Source: a bacterium (GTDB lineage Bacteria > Vulcanimicrobiota > Xenobia > Xenobiales > JADMJV01). Taken from it: a stretch of DNA of 35,589 bases. A program made the position numbers and the translations under genes. Under the pieces are notes generated by a model, which saw only the letters and a program-made list of their open reading frames with translations, was not told the DNA's origin and did not search any database. The first letter of the stretch is position 1, and each line of letters begins with the position of its first letter. Positions 1 through 8,069 of the stretch are shown in pieces. Location: contig JAFEBA010000117.1 of assembly GCA_018266105.1 (NCBI GenBank), forward strand, positions 1-35,589, in the 5' to 3' direction.

Positions 1-1
1 G

Positions 2-1861
2 CGCAAGCGTCCGGGGATGTACATTAACGCACCCGACGTTGGCGGCCTGCATCACTGTGTCTTCGAAGTGGTGGATAACTCCATCGACGAGGCCATGGCC
101 GGTGCCTGCACCGAGATTTGGGTCACCATGCACGCGGACGGCTCCGTCTCCGTGCGCGATAACGGGCGCGGTATTCCGGTAGCGCTCCACCCTACCGAGG
201 GTGTCACCACGCTGGAAGTGGTGATGACTCAACTCCACGCGGGTGGCAAGTTCGAAGGCAAGGGCTACAAAGTTTCAGGCGGCCTGCATGGTGTCGGAGT
301 CTCCGTCGTCAATGCGCTGGCGGACAAATTGGTCGTGGACGTCTGGCGTGACGGCGGCCATCATCAGATGACTTTCGCCAAGGGTATTCCCCAGGGTCCA
401 ATCCGGAGCACACCTGAAGAAAATCAGGAACAGACCGGAACCTCGGTTCGGTTCTACCCGGACCCCACCATCTTTGTCGAAACCACCACCTTCCAGTACG
501 ATATTCTCTCCCAGCGCCTGCGAGAACTGGCCTTCCTCAATCGCGGATTGGCGATCGAACTGACCCAGGAAGGTGGGCGTCACAACCGCTTCCTCTACGA
601 GGGCGGCATTCGAGAATTTGTTCAATACCTGAACCAGAACAAACACCCGATTTACAGTGACCCTTTTTACGTGGCGCGGGTGGTGGATTCGGCTGAGCGC
701 GGAGCGATTTCGATCGAGATTGCCGTGCAGCACAACGAGTCCTTTCAGGAGCAAGTTTTCAGCTTCGCCAACAACATCAACACCGCCAATGGTGGCACCC
801 ATGTGACTGGATTCAAGACCGCTCTCACTCGCGTGATGAACCTGTATGCTAAAGAACGGAAGCTTCTGAAAGATAGCGACCCCAGCTTCACCGGCGACGA
901 CGTTCGCGAGGGCCTGACCGCCATCGTTTCGATTAAGCTTCCCGAACCCCAATTCGACACCCAGACCAAGGGCAAGCTGACCACCACCGAAGCCCGCCAG
1001 GCGACCGAATCAATCTTCGACGAATTCTTTCGCCAGTTCCTGGACGAAAACCCGACCACAGCCAAGGCGATTGTGGAGAAGGCCATCAGCGCCAGTCGCG
1101 CCCGCGAAGCGGCCCGCAAGGCGCGTGAAACGGTGCGCCGAAAGGGCGCGCTGGATTCGGCTTCTTTGCCGGGTAAGTTAGCCGATTGTTCCAACAAAGA
1201 CCCGAGAGAATCGGAGCTTTTCATCGTCGAGGGCGACAGCGCCGGCGGCTCCGCCAAACAGGGGCGAGATCGCCACTTTCAGGCCATTCTGCCCCTCAAG
1301 GGTAAGATCCTGAACGTCGAAAAGGCCCGTATCGACAAGATGTTTGGCCACTCTGAAATCCGCGCGTTGATCGCGGCCATGGGAACTGGCATCGGAGAAG
1401 ACTTTAACATCGAAAAGTTGCGCTATCACCGTATTGTGCTGATGACCGACGCCGACGTAGATGGCGCTCACATCCGCACCTTGTTGCTCACTTTCTTCTA
1501 CCGGCAGATGCCGGAGCTGATTGAAAAAGGCCATATCTACATCGCTCAGCCGCCTCTGTTCAAGCTGACCCGCGGCAAGAAACTGCAGTATGCCTACTCG
1601 GACGCCGAGCGTGACGAGAAACTGGCGGAGATGGGCGAAAACACCGTCATCCAGCGCTATAAAGGTCTGGGCGAGATGGATGCTGAGCAGCTGTGGGAGA
1701 CCACCATGGACCCTTCCAACCGCATTATGCGCATCGTAGAACCGCTCAAAGATCCGGTTGAAGCCGACAATATTTTCACCGTGCTGATGGGCGACGAAGT
1801 GCCCCCGCGGCGCGAGTTCATCATCAACTACGCCCGCCACGTTAAGAACCTGGACATTTAG
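2..1861 (+). CDS. gyrB: DNA gyrase subunit B (5'-truncated by window edge)
   Basis: This is the ATPase subunit of type II topoisomerase, which with GyrA introduces negative supercoils. The frame is open at the left edge: the first codons read RKRPGMYI, the conserved start of the GHKL ATPase domain, so only a short N-terminus is missing. Counting from the visible Met at base 17, one sees the ATPase Glu/Asn motif EVVDNSIDEA (17-26), DNGRGIP (48-54), the G-loop GGLHGVGVSVVNAL (around 88-101) and the transducer QTKGKL lysine loop (around 316). The TOPRIM domain follows, with EGDSAGGSA near 405 and the metal-binding DADVDGAH near 477, and QRYKGLGEM lies near the C-terminus. The visible length of about 620 residues fits the short GyrB class that lacks the E. 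coli insert. ParE is the alternative, but the gyrA neighbour argues for GyrB. Confidence 0.97.
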   Translation, partial: RKRPGMYINAPDVGGLHHCVFEVVDNSIDEAMAGACTEIWVTMHADGSVSVRDNGRGIPVALHPTEGVTTLEVVMTQLHAGGKFEGKGYKVSGGLHGVGVSVVNALADKLVVDVWRDGGHHQMTFAKGIPQGPIRSTPEENQEQTGTSVRFYPDPTIFVETTTFQYDILSQRLRELAFLNRGLAIELTQEGGRHNRFLYEGGIREFVQYLNQNKHPIYSDPFYVARVVDSAERGAISIEIAVQHNESFQEQVFSFANNINTANGGTHVTGFKTALTRVMNLYAKERKLLKDSDPSFTGDDVREGLTAIVSIKLPEPQFDTQTKGKLTTTEARQATESIFDEFFRQFLDENPTTAKAIVEKAISASRAREAARKARETVRRKGALDSASLPGKLADCSNKDPRESELFIVEGDSAGGSAKQGRDRHFQAILPLKGKILNVEKARIDKMFGHSEIRALIAAMGTGIGEDFNIEKLRYHRIVLMTDADVDGAHIRTLLLTFFYRQMPELIEKGHIYIAQPPLFKLTRGKKLQYAYSDAERDEKLAEMGENTVIQRYKGLGEMDAEQLWETTMDPSNRIMRIVEPLKDPVEADNIFTVLMGDEVPPRREFIINYARHVKNLDI

Positions 1862-1874
1862 GAGTTAAGCCCCC

Positions 1875-4457
1875 ATGCCTATCGAGGATCGTGATCTAGT
1901 TCCCGTAGCCGTTGTCGACGAAATGAAAGACGCCTACATGGACTATGCCATGAGCGTCATTGTCTCGCGCGCCCTTCCCGATGCACGCGACGGCCTCAAG
2001 CCTGTGCACCGACGTATTCTCTATACGATGCGAGAAGAAAACATCACCCCCGACCGGCCCTTCAAGAAGTCTGCCTCAACCGTCGGTAACGTGCTGGCGC
2101 GCTATCACCCCCACGGTGACTTGGCTGTTTACGATACCCTGGTGCGAATGGCTCAGCCCTTCAATTTGCGCTACATGCTGGTGCAGGGCCACGGCAACTT
2201 TGGCTCGGTGGACGGCGATAATGCCGCCGCCATGCGCTATACCGAAGCGCGCCTCTCCAAGATCGCCATGATGATGCTGGAAGATCTGGACAAGGACACG
2301 GTCGACTGGCGCCCCAACTTCGACGCCTCGCTGCAGGAGCCGGTGGTGCTCCCCAACCGCATCCCCAACTTGCTGCTCAACGGCTCGGATGGTATCGCGG
2401 TAGGAATGGCGACCAAAATTCCCCCTCACAACCTGAATGAGTTGATCGACGGCTGCGTCATGCTGTTGGAAAACGCCGAGACCGATATCGACGAGCTCAA
2501 CAAAGTCATCCCGGGCCCGGACTTTCCCACCGGTGCCACAATCCTGGGCCGTAACGGTATCCGCGAAGCTTACCGGACCGGCCGTGGTTCGATCATCATG
2601 CGCGCCAAAATCGACGTGGAAGACATGAAGAGGGGCGATCGCAAGCAACTGGTCGTCACCGAGATTCCCTTCCAGGTCAACAAGTCGCGCCTGCAAATCA
2701 ACATTGCCGAAGCCATCAAAGAAAAGCGCATCGAGGGAATCTCGGACATGCGCGACGAGTCCGATCGCAAGGGTATGCGTATCGTCTTTGAACTGAGTTC
2801 GGGGGCTCACCCCGAAGTGGTCATGAATCAGCTCTATAAATACTCCGAGCTGCAGACCACCTTTGGCGTAAATATGTTGGCGCTGGTCAACGGCGTGCCG
2901 CGTGTGTTGAATCTTCGAGAAATGCTGCTGGAGTTCGTCAACCACCGCCGAGTGGTGGTGCGTCGCCGCTCCCAATTCCTGCTGGACAAGGCTCTCAAAC
3001 GCGACCACATCGTCCAGGGACTGCTCAAAGCACTCGATCATATCGACGAAATTATCAAACTCATCCGCGCCTCCGCGGACGGAAACGAGGCCCGCACGGG
3101 CCTGATGACCAAGTTCGACTTCACCGAACCCCAGGCCCAGGCCATCCTGGACATGCGTTTGCAACGCCTCACCGGCCTGGAGCGGGACAAGCTCCAGAAC
3201 GAGCACGAGGAACTGTTGCGCGAGATCACCTATCTGCAGGGTTTGCTAGAAGACCCGGTCAAACTCGATGGGGTGGTTCGCGACGAGATGATTGAAGTGA
3301 AGACCCTGTTCGGCGACGAGCGCCGCACTGAGATTGTAGCCTTCGCGGGCGAACTCAACATCGAGGATCTGATCGCGGAGGAAAAGATGGTGGTCACCAT
3401 CTCCCAAAGCGGCTATATCAAACGCGTTCCCTACGACACCTATCGAACCCAAAAGCGCGGCGGCCGGGGAGTCTCAGGCACGGCTTTGAAGGAAGAAGAT
3501 TCGCTGGAGCATCTGTTTGTTAGCTCCACCCATCATCACATTCTCTTCTTCACCAATCGAGCCCGAGTATTTCGCATGAAGGTGCATGAGATCCAGGAAT
3601 ACTCGCGCACGGCGAAGGGCACGCCCCTGGTCAATTTGCTGCCCATTCAGGAACAAGAGCGAGTGGCATCCATTATTCCCGTGCGCAGCTTCGAAGACCC
3701 TGGAACCATCGTGACCTGCACGCGCGAAGGGATCATCAAACGCACCGATCTTGAAGCTTACTCCCGAATCAACTCCTCCGGCCTGATCGCGCTGACCCTC
3801 AAGGAGGGCGACGAACTGGTCAGCGTCAAGTTGACTCCGGGCAATCAGGATCTGATCCTGGTGACTCAGAACGGCATGGCCATCCGCTTCAACGAAGAAG
3901 ACGCACGCACCCTGGGCCGCACCGCTCAGGGCGTCAAAGGCATCGACCTGCGCGAAGGCGACATGGTGGTCGCTATGGATTCGGTCACCAAGCGAGAGTC
4001 CACCGGCGAAGAGGCACCCGCGGAAGAGGCGGATGCGCCGGTAACTGAGGGTGATGAAGCTCCCACCAGCGACACCACCCCGGGAGAAAAGCTTCTAGTG
4101 GTGAGTATCAATGGTTATGGCAAGCGAACCTTACTTGACCAGTATCCCACTCAGGGACGCGGCGGAAAGGGCCTGAAGACCCTGCAAATGACTGAGAAAA
4201 CCGGTCATATCGTAGGCGCCATGGTGGTCGACGACCATCACGAATTCATGGTATCGACCTTGCAGGGCACCCTGATCAAGCTGGCCGTCGCCGACGTCAG
4301 TTGTATCGGGCGCGCAACCCAGGGCGTCCGAGTGATTCGCCTGGGCGAGGGCGACCTGGTCGGGGCGGTGACTCGCATCATTCCTGAGACAGAGGAAGAG
4401 AGCGAGGAAGAAACCGATGGGGACGAAGAAGCCGTCCCCGAATCCGACGCTGAGTGA
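1875..4457 (+). CDS. gyrA: DNA gyrase subunit A
   Basis: This is the cleavage and wrapping subunit of gyrase (860 aa). ATG follows gyrB by 13 bases with GGAG upstream, so the two are co-transcribed. The catalytic Tyr is residue 122 (AMRYTEA). The quinolone-determining region reads HPHGDLAVYD, so position 83 is Leu (codon 2121-2123) while Asp87 is kept. The C-terminal beta-pinwheel has six blade-like repeats. The GyrA box QKRGGRG at 526-532 identifies a true gyrase rather than ParC, and a second box-like QGRGGKG lies at 760-766. Between blades 4 and 5 there is an acidic, Ala/Pro/Thr-rich insert (about 705-737), and the last ~24 residues are also strongly acidic. The stop overlaps the next gene's start. 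Confidence 0.97.
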   Translation: MPIEDRDLVPVAVVDEMKDAYMDYAMSVIVSRALPDARDGLKPVHRRILYTMREENITPDRPFKKSASTVGNVLARYHPHGDLAVYDTLVRMAQPFNLRYMLVQGHGNFGSVDGDNAAAMRYTEARLSKIAMMMLEDLDKDTVDWRPNFDASLQEPVVLPNRIPNLLLNGSDGIAVGMATKIPPHNLNELIDGCVMLLENAETDIDELNKVIPGPDFPTGATILGRNGIREAYRTGRGSIIMRAKIDVEDMKRGDRKQLVVTEIPFQVNKSRLQINIAEAIKEKRIEGISDMRDESDRKGMRIVFELSSGAHPEVVMNQLYKYSELQTTFGVNMLALVNGVPRVLNLREMLLEFVNHRRVVVRRRSQFLLDKALKRDHIVQGLLKALDHIDEIIKLIRASADGNEARTGLMTKFDFTEPQAQAILDMRLQRLTGLERDKLQNEHEELLREITYLQGLLEDPVKLDGVVRDEMIEVKTLFGDERRTEIVAFAGELNIEDLIAEEKMVVTISQSGYIKRVPYDTYRTQKRGGRGVSGTALKEEDSLEHLFVSSTHHHILFFTNRARVFRMKVHEIQEYSRTAKGTPLVNLLPIQEQERVASIIPVRSFEDPGTIVTCTREGIIKRTDLEAYSRINSSGLIALTLKEGDELVSVKLTPGNQDLILVTQNGMAIRFNEEDARTLGRTAQGVKGIDLREGDMVVAMDSVTKRESTGEEAPAEEADAPVTEGDEAPTSDTTPGEKLLVVSINGYGKRTLLDQYPTQGRGGKGLKTLQMTEKTGHIVGAMVVDDHHEFMVSTLQGTLIKLAVADVSCIGRATQGVRVIRLGEGDLVGAVTRIIPETEEESEEETDGDEEAVPESDAE

Positions 4458-5314
4458 AAAATGTGCTGGTGCTGGAGGATGACGAAAACCTCCGAGAACT
4501 TCTGGTTGATGTACTCGACAGCCTGGACTACAAGGTGGAGGGCGCCTCAGCCCCTGAGGTGGCCCTTCACCTGGCTCATGAGATTGCATTTGATGTTGTG
4601 ATCTCGGACGTAAGGATGGCCGGACCAGTGGATGGCCTGGGTGCACTGGAAGAACTGAAGCGCCAGCGCCCACAACTTCGCTGCATCGTGATGACCGGGT
4701 TTGCCGATGAACTGGCCCCGGTCCGAGCACTGCAGATCAGCGTGGACGACTACCTCTACAAGCCCTTTGAAGTCAAAGACGTGCTGGCCGCACTGGAACG
4801 CCTTAAGAAGTCGGCTCAGCAGAATGCCTGGTACCGCAAGGCTTTGAGCCGGTTGATGGGACAGCCCGACCCGGCTCAGAGCCTGAACCAATTGCAAATG
4901 GAGCGGGAGGCTTGCCTGCTTGATTTTTTCGTAGCCGTTCGCTCCAGCTTCCTGTATGCGGAAACGGCACTGGATGCCTGGGACCGCCTGGAGGATCTGG
5001 AACTGGCCTACCTGCAGGCGATGCGAACGCCGGCTTCGGTTACGGCTCAAACTGCTCAAAGCGCCAGCGACCGCTATCGAACCTGGAGAAGCCAACTGAG
5101 CCAGAGAGCCGCCAAACAAGAACTGGTGATGGCCGCCCAGCGCTCAGCGGACAAGGTCGAGCGCACAGTTTTTCGGCGTTTTCTGGAGAGGATCAAGACA
5201 GGCGACCTTTCCGCCGCAGAACTCGGTATGTCCGTGAGCTTACGGCGGATGCCAGAAGAGCGACGTCTGCAAGACTCGGAATACCAACACCTCTGGCAGC
5301 GGATGTGGGCCTGA
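4454..5314 (+). CDS. Response regulator with unrecognised helical output domain
   Basis: This 286-aa protein starts with GTG inside the gyrA stop (GTGA overlap), so it is probably translationally coupled to gyrA. Residues 1-120 form a CheY-like receiver: acidic pair Glu8/Asp9-Asp10, phospho-acceptor Asp52 in VVISDVRM, Thr81 and Lys103 (YKPFE). The remaining ~165 residues are predicted helical, rich in Gln, Arg, Glu and Ala, and resemble no DNA-binding output domain I know (no NtrC AAA+, OmpR winged helix or LuxR HTH signature). No histidine kinase lies nearby. The receiver is clear; the output and the meaning of its position behind gyrase are unknown. A role in protein-protein interaction is an inference from composition only. 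Confidence 0.85.
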   Translation: MKNVLVLEDDENLRELLVDVLDSLDYKVEGASAPEVALHLAHEIAFDVVISDVRMAGPVDGLGALEELKRQRPQLRCIVMTGFADELAPVRALQISVDDYLYKPFEVKDVLAALERLKKSAQQNAWYRKALSRLMGQPDPAQSLNQLQMEREACLLDFFVAVRSSFLYAETALDAWDRLEDLELAYLQAMRTPASVTAQTAQSASDRYRTWRSQLSQRAAKQELVMAAQRSADKVERTVFRRFLERIKTGDLSAAELGMSVSLRRMPEERRLQDSEYQHLWQRMWA

Positions 5315-5353
5315 TTTTATAGTTTTTTCAGGCCCCCAAACTAGGCTGGTCCA

Positions 5354-5881
5354 ATGTTTCAGATCAGCGGCTTCAACCATCAACCCAAGTTGAGTCCTTC
5401 CGGAAGAAAGCCCTCCAAGCCAGACCCGGATTTTGGCCAGGATCTTCAAGAGGGGTTGAGCGACCGAGCCAAACTCGGCCTCGCCGCAGGCTGGGTGGGT
5501 CTCACGACCGCCGCTGGCGCCTACATCGGACACGAACGAGGATTGTCCGACCAGGTAACCGTTGAACATATTCCTTACCCAGAAACTGTGCGCGTCCCGG
5601 TGGGCACCCACACTCAACACGGCTGCTATCAATACCATTTCGGCTACAATATGAGCAGCGGAGGCTTCGACTACCACTACGGTTACGACTCCAGTTGCAC
5701 CAAGACGGTGACCGATTATGCCGATCAGGCAACCGGAAACACCCTAATTCGGGACGTCGAGCATCACAGCACAGGCTTTCCCCACTCCGCCGCCCAAGGC
5801 GCTTTACTGGGCGCGGGTGTGGGCTTGGTGACGGGCACAATCGGGATGGTTCTCGGCCAGATCATCGCCGACCGGAAATGA
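5354..5881 (+). CDS. Hypothetical membrane protein with two glycine-rich helices
   Basis: I do not recognise this 175-aa protein. A hydrophilic N-terminus (~38 aa, Pro/Lys/Ser-rich) is followed by a Gly/Ala-rich hydrophobic segment (about 39-60). Then comes a ~85-residue linker unusually rich in Tyr and His, with two Cys about 30 residues apart, and a second glycine-rich hydrophobic segment (about 145-171) with spaced small residues typical of glycine zippers. The linker would lie on one side of the membrane, and its Cys pair could form a disulfide if that side is oxidising. ATG was chosen because the hydrophilic start is in frame; no strong Shine-Dalgarno is visible. The gene ends two bases from the convergent methyltransferase. 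Function is unknown. Confidence 0.6.
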   Translation: MFQISGFNHQPKLSPSGRKPSKPDPDFGQDLQEGLSDRAKLGLAAGWVGLTTAAGAYIGHERGLSDQVTVEHIPYPETVRVPVGTHTQHGCYQYHFGYNMSSGGFDYHYGYDSSCTKTVTDYADQATGNTLIRDVEHHSTGFPHSAAQGALLGAGVGLVTGTIGMVLGQIIADRK

Positions 5882-5883
5882 CT

Positions 5884-6660
5884 TCACTTCTTTTTGCGAA
5901 ATAAGAAATTTGGGCTGCGACGTATAACTTCATAGCCCGGATGCTTGAGCAGGCTAAATGCAAACTGGCGGCAATCCGGGTAGGGACTGTCGTAGCCGGT
6001 GTCGTCCAGCAGAACATACCCACCCGGGAGCAGCCAGGTGTCTACATTCTGAAAATCCCGACGGACGGCCTCGGCCGTATGCAGCCCATCCACGAAAGCG
6101 AAAGAAATCGGCCCTCCCAATTTTCCGGAACGGCCGAAGATATCGGTGAGCTCGGACTCTTCTCTCCACTGTTCGAAGAAGCTGTCTGAGGTCAGGGCAA
6201 AAGTTTTGGGTTCCTGACCCTGACTGAAGAATCTGCAGTTCAGCTTGAACGCTTCCTGAGCAAATTCGGCGAATCCAGGGCGCTGCAAAATACTGTCTCC
6301 CTCGGTGTAGGAGTCACTGCCAAACTCCCAAGGATCGCAACTAAACACCGGTTCCGTCCGACCATATTTGCGCAACAGGTAGACCAAAACATTTGTGGAT
6401 TGCCCCATGAAACTACCAATTTCGACAACGCTTCCCCCTGTCGGCATCGTCTCGATCGCCCTGGCCATCATGGCCAGATTCCCGTGGCCCGCGGTAAGCC
6501 AGCCGCCAATCAAAGGACAATACCAAAACAAATTCTGATCAATTGTAGTGGACTCAAACAGATCGCTCAAACTAAGCCGACCGTTCAACACTCCCCAACC
6601 CCTGATGAGCACTGGGGGCAGCAACTGCCGCAGCCCATTTTTTATCGTTTCTCGAAGCAT
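5884..6660 (-). CDS. Class I SAM-dependent methyltransferase (Methyltransf_24-like)
   Basis: This 258-aa protein has a Rossmann-type methyltransferase core. The SAM-binding motif I is VVEIGSFMGQSTN (78-90), an acidic strand end lies at Cys-Asp-Pro (108-110), FAFVDGLHT is at 188-195 and a LLDD pair at 217-220. The FVDGxH signature is typical of the family found beside glycan-modifying and cephalosporin-hydroxylase-like enzymes, in which Asp and His help position metal or substrate. The ~70-residue N-terminal extension is aromatic-rich and has no signal peptide. The gene stands alone on its strand between + strand genes, and its 3' end nearly touches the preceding convergent gene. The substrate cannot be told; a small sugar or polyketide-like acceptor is possible. 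Confidence 0.75.
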   Translation of the reverse strand: MLRETIKNGLRQLLPPVLIRGWGVLNGRLSLSDLFESTTIDQNLFWYCPLIGGWLTAGHGNLAMMARAIETMPTGGSVVEIGSFMGQSTNVLVYLLRKYGRTEPVFSCDPWEFGSDSYTEGDSILQRPGFAEFAQEAFKLNCRFFSQGQEPKTFALTSDSFFEQWREESELTDIFGRSGKLGGPISFAFVDGLHTAEAVRRDFQNVDTWLLPGGYVLLDDTGYDSPYPDCRQFAFSLLKHPGYEVIRRSPNFLFRKKK

Positions 6661-6800
6661 ATCGGTTTGCTTCGCGGGTTCGTACTTCGTTCCTGGAATG
6701 TAGCTCCGCCCATAAGGCGAGTATTTCGATCCTCCGCCGCAGTGACCCGATCCCCTTACGAACCCCTGGACTCCCCTTTAATCTGGTCTGGGAAACAATT

Positions 6801-6809
6801 GAGGAGGAA
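6801..6809 (+). promoter_or_regulatory. Strong Shine-Dalgarno fixing the 6814 start
   Basis: GAGGAGGAA lies 4-5 bases before ATG at 6814 (and 7-8 before the next ATG at 6817). It is one of the strongest ribosome sites in the window and argues that the open frame upstream of 6814, which runs antisense to the methyltransferase, is not translated. Confidence 0.75.
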
Positions 6810-6813
6810 CGAT

Positions 6814-7380
6814 ATGATGTTTGTAACCTTGCACGCCAGCTTTGAGGACGCCGCCCTGGGCGAGAAAGCGATGGGCGCACTGCTCGACCATGGAGTGGCC
6901 AGCGAAGACCTCTCGGGCTTCTTTCCGTCCGACTATGAAACCGACGATGTACACGAGGTTCGCGCCAACCTTAAACACGGCATCACCACAACCACAGGTT
7001 CCGACGCTGCTTCCGGCGCAGCCAAAGGAGCGGGGGTCGGTTTGGGCCTGGGTGCGGTGGCGACACTGGCCAGTCTGCTGATCCCCGGCTTCGGTCTGGT
7101 GACAGGTGGTGGCGCGCTCGCCACGGCCCTGGCGGCCGCCGCCGGAACAACTGTGGGGGGCGCCGTTGCTGGAGGCGTGGCCGGATTCCTGCAGGACCAG
7201 GGAATTGACCATCAGGTTGCGCTCGACTCAGAAGCCGCCTTGCGTCACGGCCGAGCTGTGGTGGTGGTGCGCTGTCCCTCAGGCGGCCTGACCGAAGCCG
7301 AAATCAGCGCGATTCTACTCAAGTATCACGCCAGCACCTTCGGTCGAATTGAGTCCCAGACCATCATCGGCGAATACTAA
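6814..7380 (+). CDS. Glycine-rich membrane-associated protein, stress-protein-like
   Basis: The frame is open far upstream, but ATG at 6814 is preceded by a strong GAGGAGGAA, so the 188-aa form is the likely product. Residues 1-60 start MMFVTLHASFED and look like a small alpha/beta domain of the kind seen in general-stress and DUF1269-like proteins. A Gly/Ala-rich stretch (about 64-130) with GxxxG-type spacing forms one or two glycine-zipper hydrophobic segments. The C-terminal ~55 residues hold a strand (RAVVVVRCP) and a closing amphipathic helix. The fold suggests a split ferredoxin-like domain wrapped around a membrane hairpin, and a role in envelope stress is possible. The family assignment is by impression only. 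Confidence 0.7.
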   Translation: MMFVTLHASFEDAALGEKAMGALLDHGVASEDLSGFFPSDYETDDVHEVRANLKHGITTTTGSDAASGAAKGAGVGLGLGAVATLASLLIPGFGLVTGGGALATALAAAAGTTVGGAVAGGVAGFLQDQGIDHQVALDSEAALRHGRAVVVVRCPSGGLTEAEISAILLKYHASTFGRIESQTIIGEY

Positions 7381-7391
7381 AGGAATTGACT

Positions 7392-8069
7392 GTGGGGGGT
7401 GGCAATCCACCCCCCATGGCTCTCACTTTTGGTTCCCCTACTGACCTGGTCGCGCTGGAGAAGCTACAGCAGCGCGTCTGGGGTTGCCCGGCCGAAGAAG
7501 TCGTGCCCGCTCACTTACTCCAGGCCCACCAGCACCACGGGGCATGCCTGCTGGAAGCTCGCTTGCAGGGGCAGTTGGTGGGCATGGCCTATGCTTTTCC
7601 GAGCTCACCCGGCAACCACTATCTGTACTCTCACCTGACGGCCATCGCCCCAGAGTTTCAAGGGCAAGGTTACGGTCGCCAACTCAAACAGGCTCAAGCC
7701 AACTGGGCCAAAGACCACGGCTACAAGCGCATTGTGTGGACCTATGATCCACTCCAGCCGGGCAATGCCTGGCTCAACATCACTCGCCTGGGCGCGGTCA
7801 GCAATCGCTATCTGGTGAATTACTACGGCGAGCTGGACGATCAGCTAAATCGAGGACAACCCACGGATCGATTGGAGGTAGACTGGTGGCTTGAGCCGGT
7901 CCTCAAAGAACCTGTTCATGAAACCATCAGCTTTGAACTGGGAAATCGTTCCCATCAGCAGACCAGAGAACTCTTTTTAGACGCGTTCGAACGCGGGCTT
8001 TCGGTGATTCACTTCGAGATTCAGGCCCAACAGGGAGTTTATAGCCTGGGGGTGGTGCATGCGCATTGA
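7392..8069 (+). CDS. GNAT-family acyltransferase (COG3375-like), putative amino acid N-succinyltransferase
   Basis: This is a GNAT acyl-CoA transferase of about 225 aa. The acyl-CoA pyrophosphate loop is seen in LTAIAPEFQGQGYGRQL, with the Q/RxxGxG core QGQGYG, followed by a helix and an IVWTYDPL strand. The next gene encodes an OSBS/NSAR-family enolase and overlaps this one by 11 bases. In Geobacillus a GNAT protein of this kind N-succinylates amino acids for the neighbouring N-succinylamino acid racemase, so the same role is inferred here. The start is ambiguous: GTG 7392 has AAAGGA seven bases upstream, whereas ATG 7416 sits at the end of a strong hairpin (7393-7416) and removes an odd GGGNPPP leader. 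TTG 7386 is also in frame. Confidence 0.8.
   Translation: MGGGNPPPMALTFGSPTDLVALEKLQQRVWGCPAEEVVPAHLLQAHQHHGACLLEARLQGQLVGMAYAFPSSPGNHYLYSHLTAIAPEFQGQGYGRQLKQAQANWAKDHGYKRIVWTYDPLQPGNAWLNITRLGAVSNRYLVNYYGELDDQLNRGQPTDRLEVDWWLEPVLKEPVHETISFELGNRSHQQTRELFLDAFERGLSVIHFEIQAQQGVYSLGVVHAH
7393..7416 (+). promoter_or_regulatory. 10-bp GC hairpin at the start of the GNAT gene
   Basis: The arms TGGGGGGTGG (7393-7402) and CCACCCCCCA (7407-7416) are perfectly complementary around a CAAT loop. The last base of the stem is the A of ATG 7416. No T-tract follows, so it is not a canonical terminator. Folding would place the AAAGGA at 7379-7384 close to ATG 7416, or would block initiation at GTG 7392. Function is inferred from position. 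Confidence 0.6.

Noticed and set aside
2076..3206. Long reverse-strand open frame (376 codons) within gyrA
   Set aside because: It is fully antisense to a conserved gene and its length follows from the codon bias of the forward strand; the product has no recognisable domain.
5307..5335. 8-bp inverted repeat around the response regulator stop (GGGCCTGA / TCAGGCCC)
   Set aside because: The T-run lies in the loop rather than after the stem, and the loop is 13 bases. It could be a weak structure, but it is not a canonical terminator on either strand.
6661..6813. Possible sigma-54 promoter (CTGGAC...TTTAAT) before the 188-aa gene
   Set aside because: The spacing and the GC of the -12 element do not match; no convincing promoter could be identified in this 153-base region.
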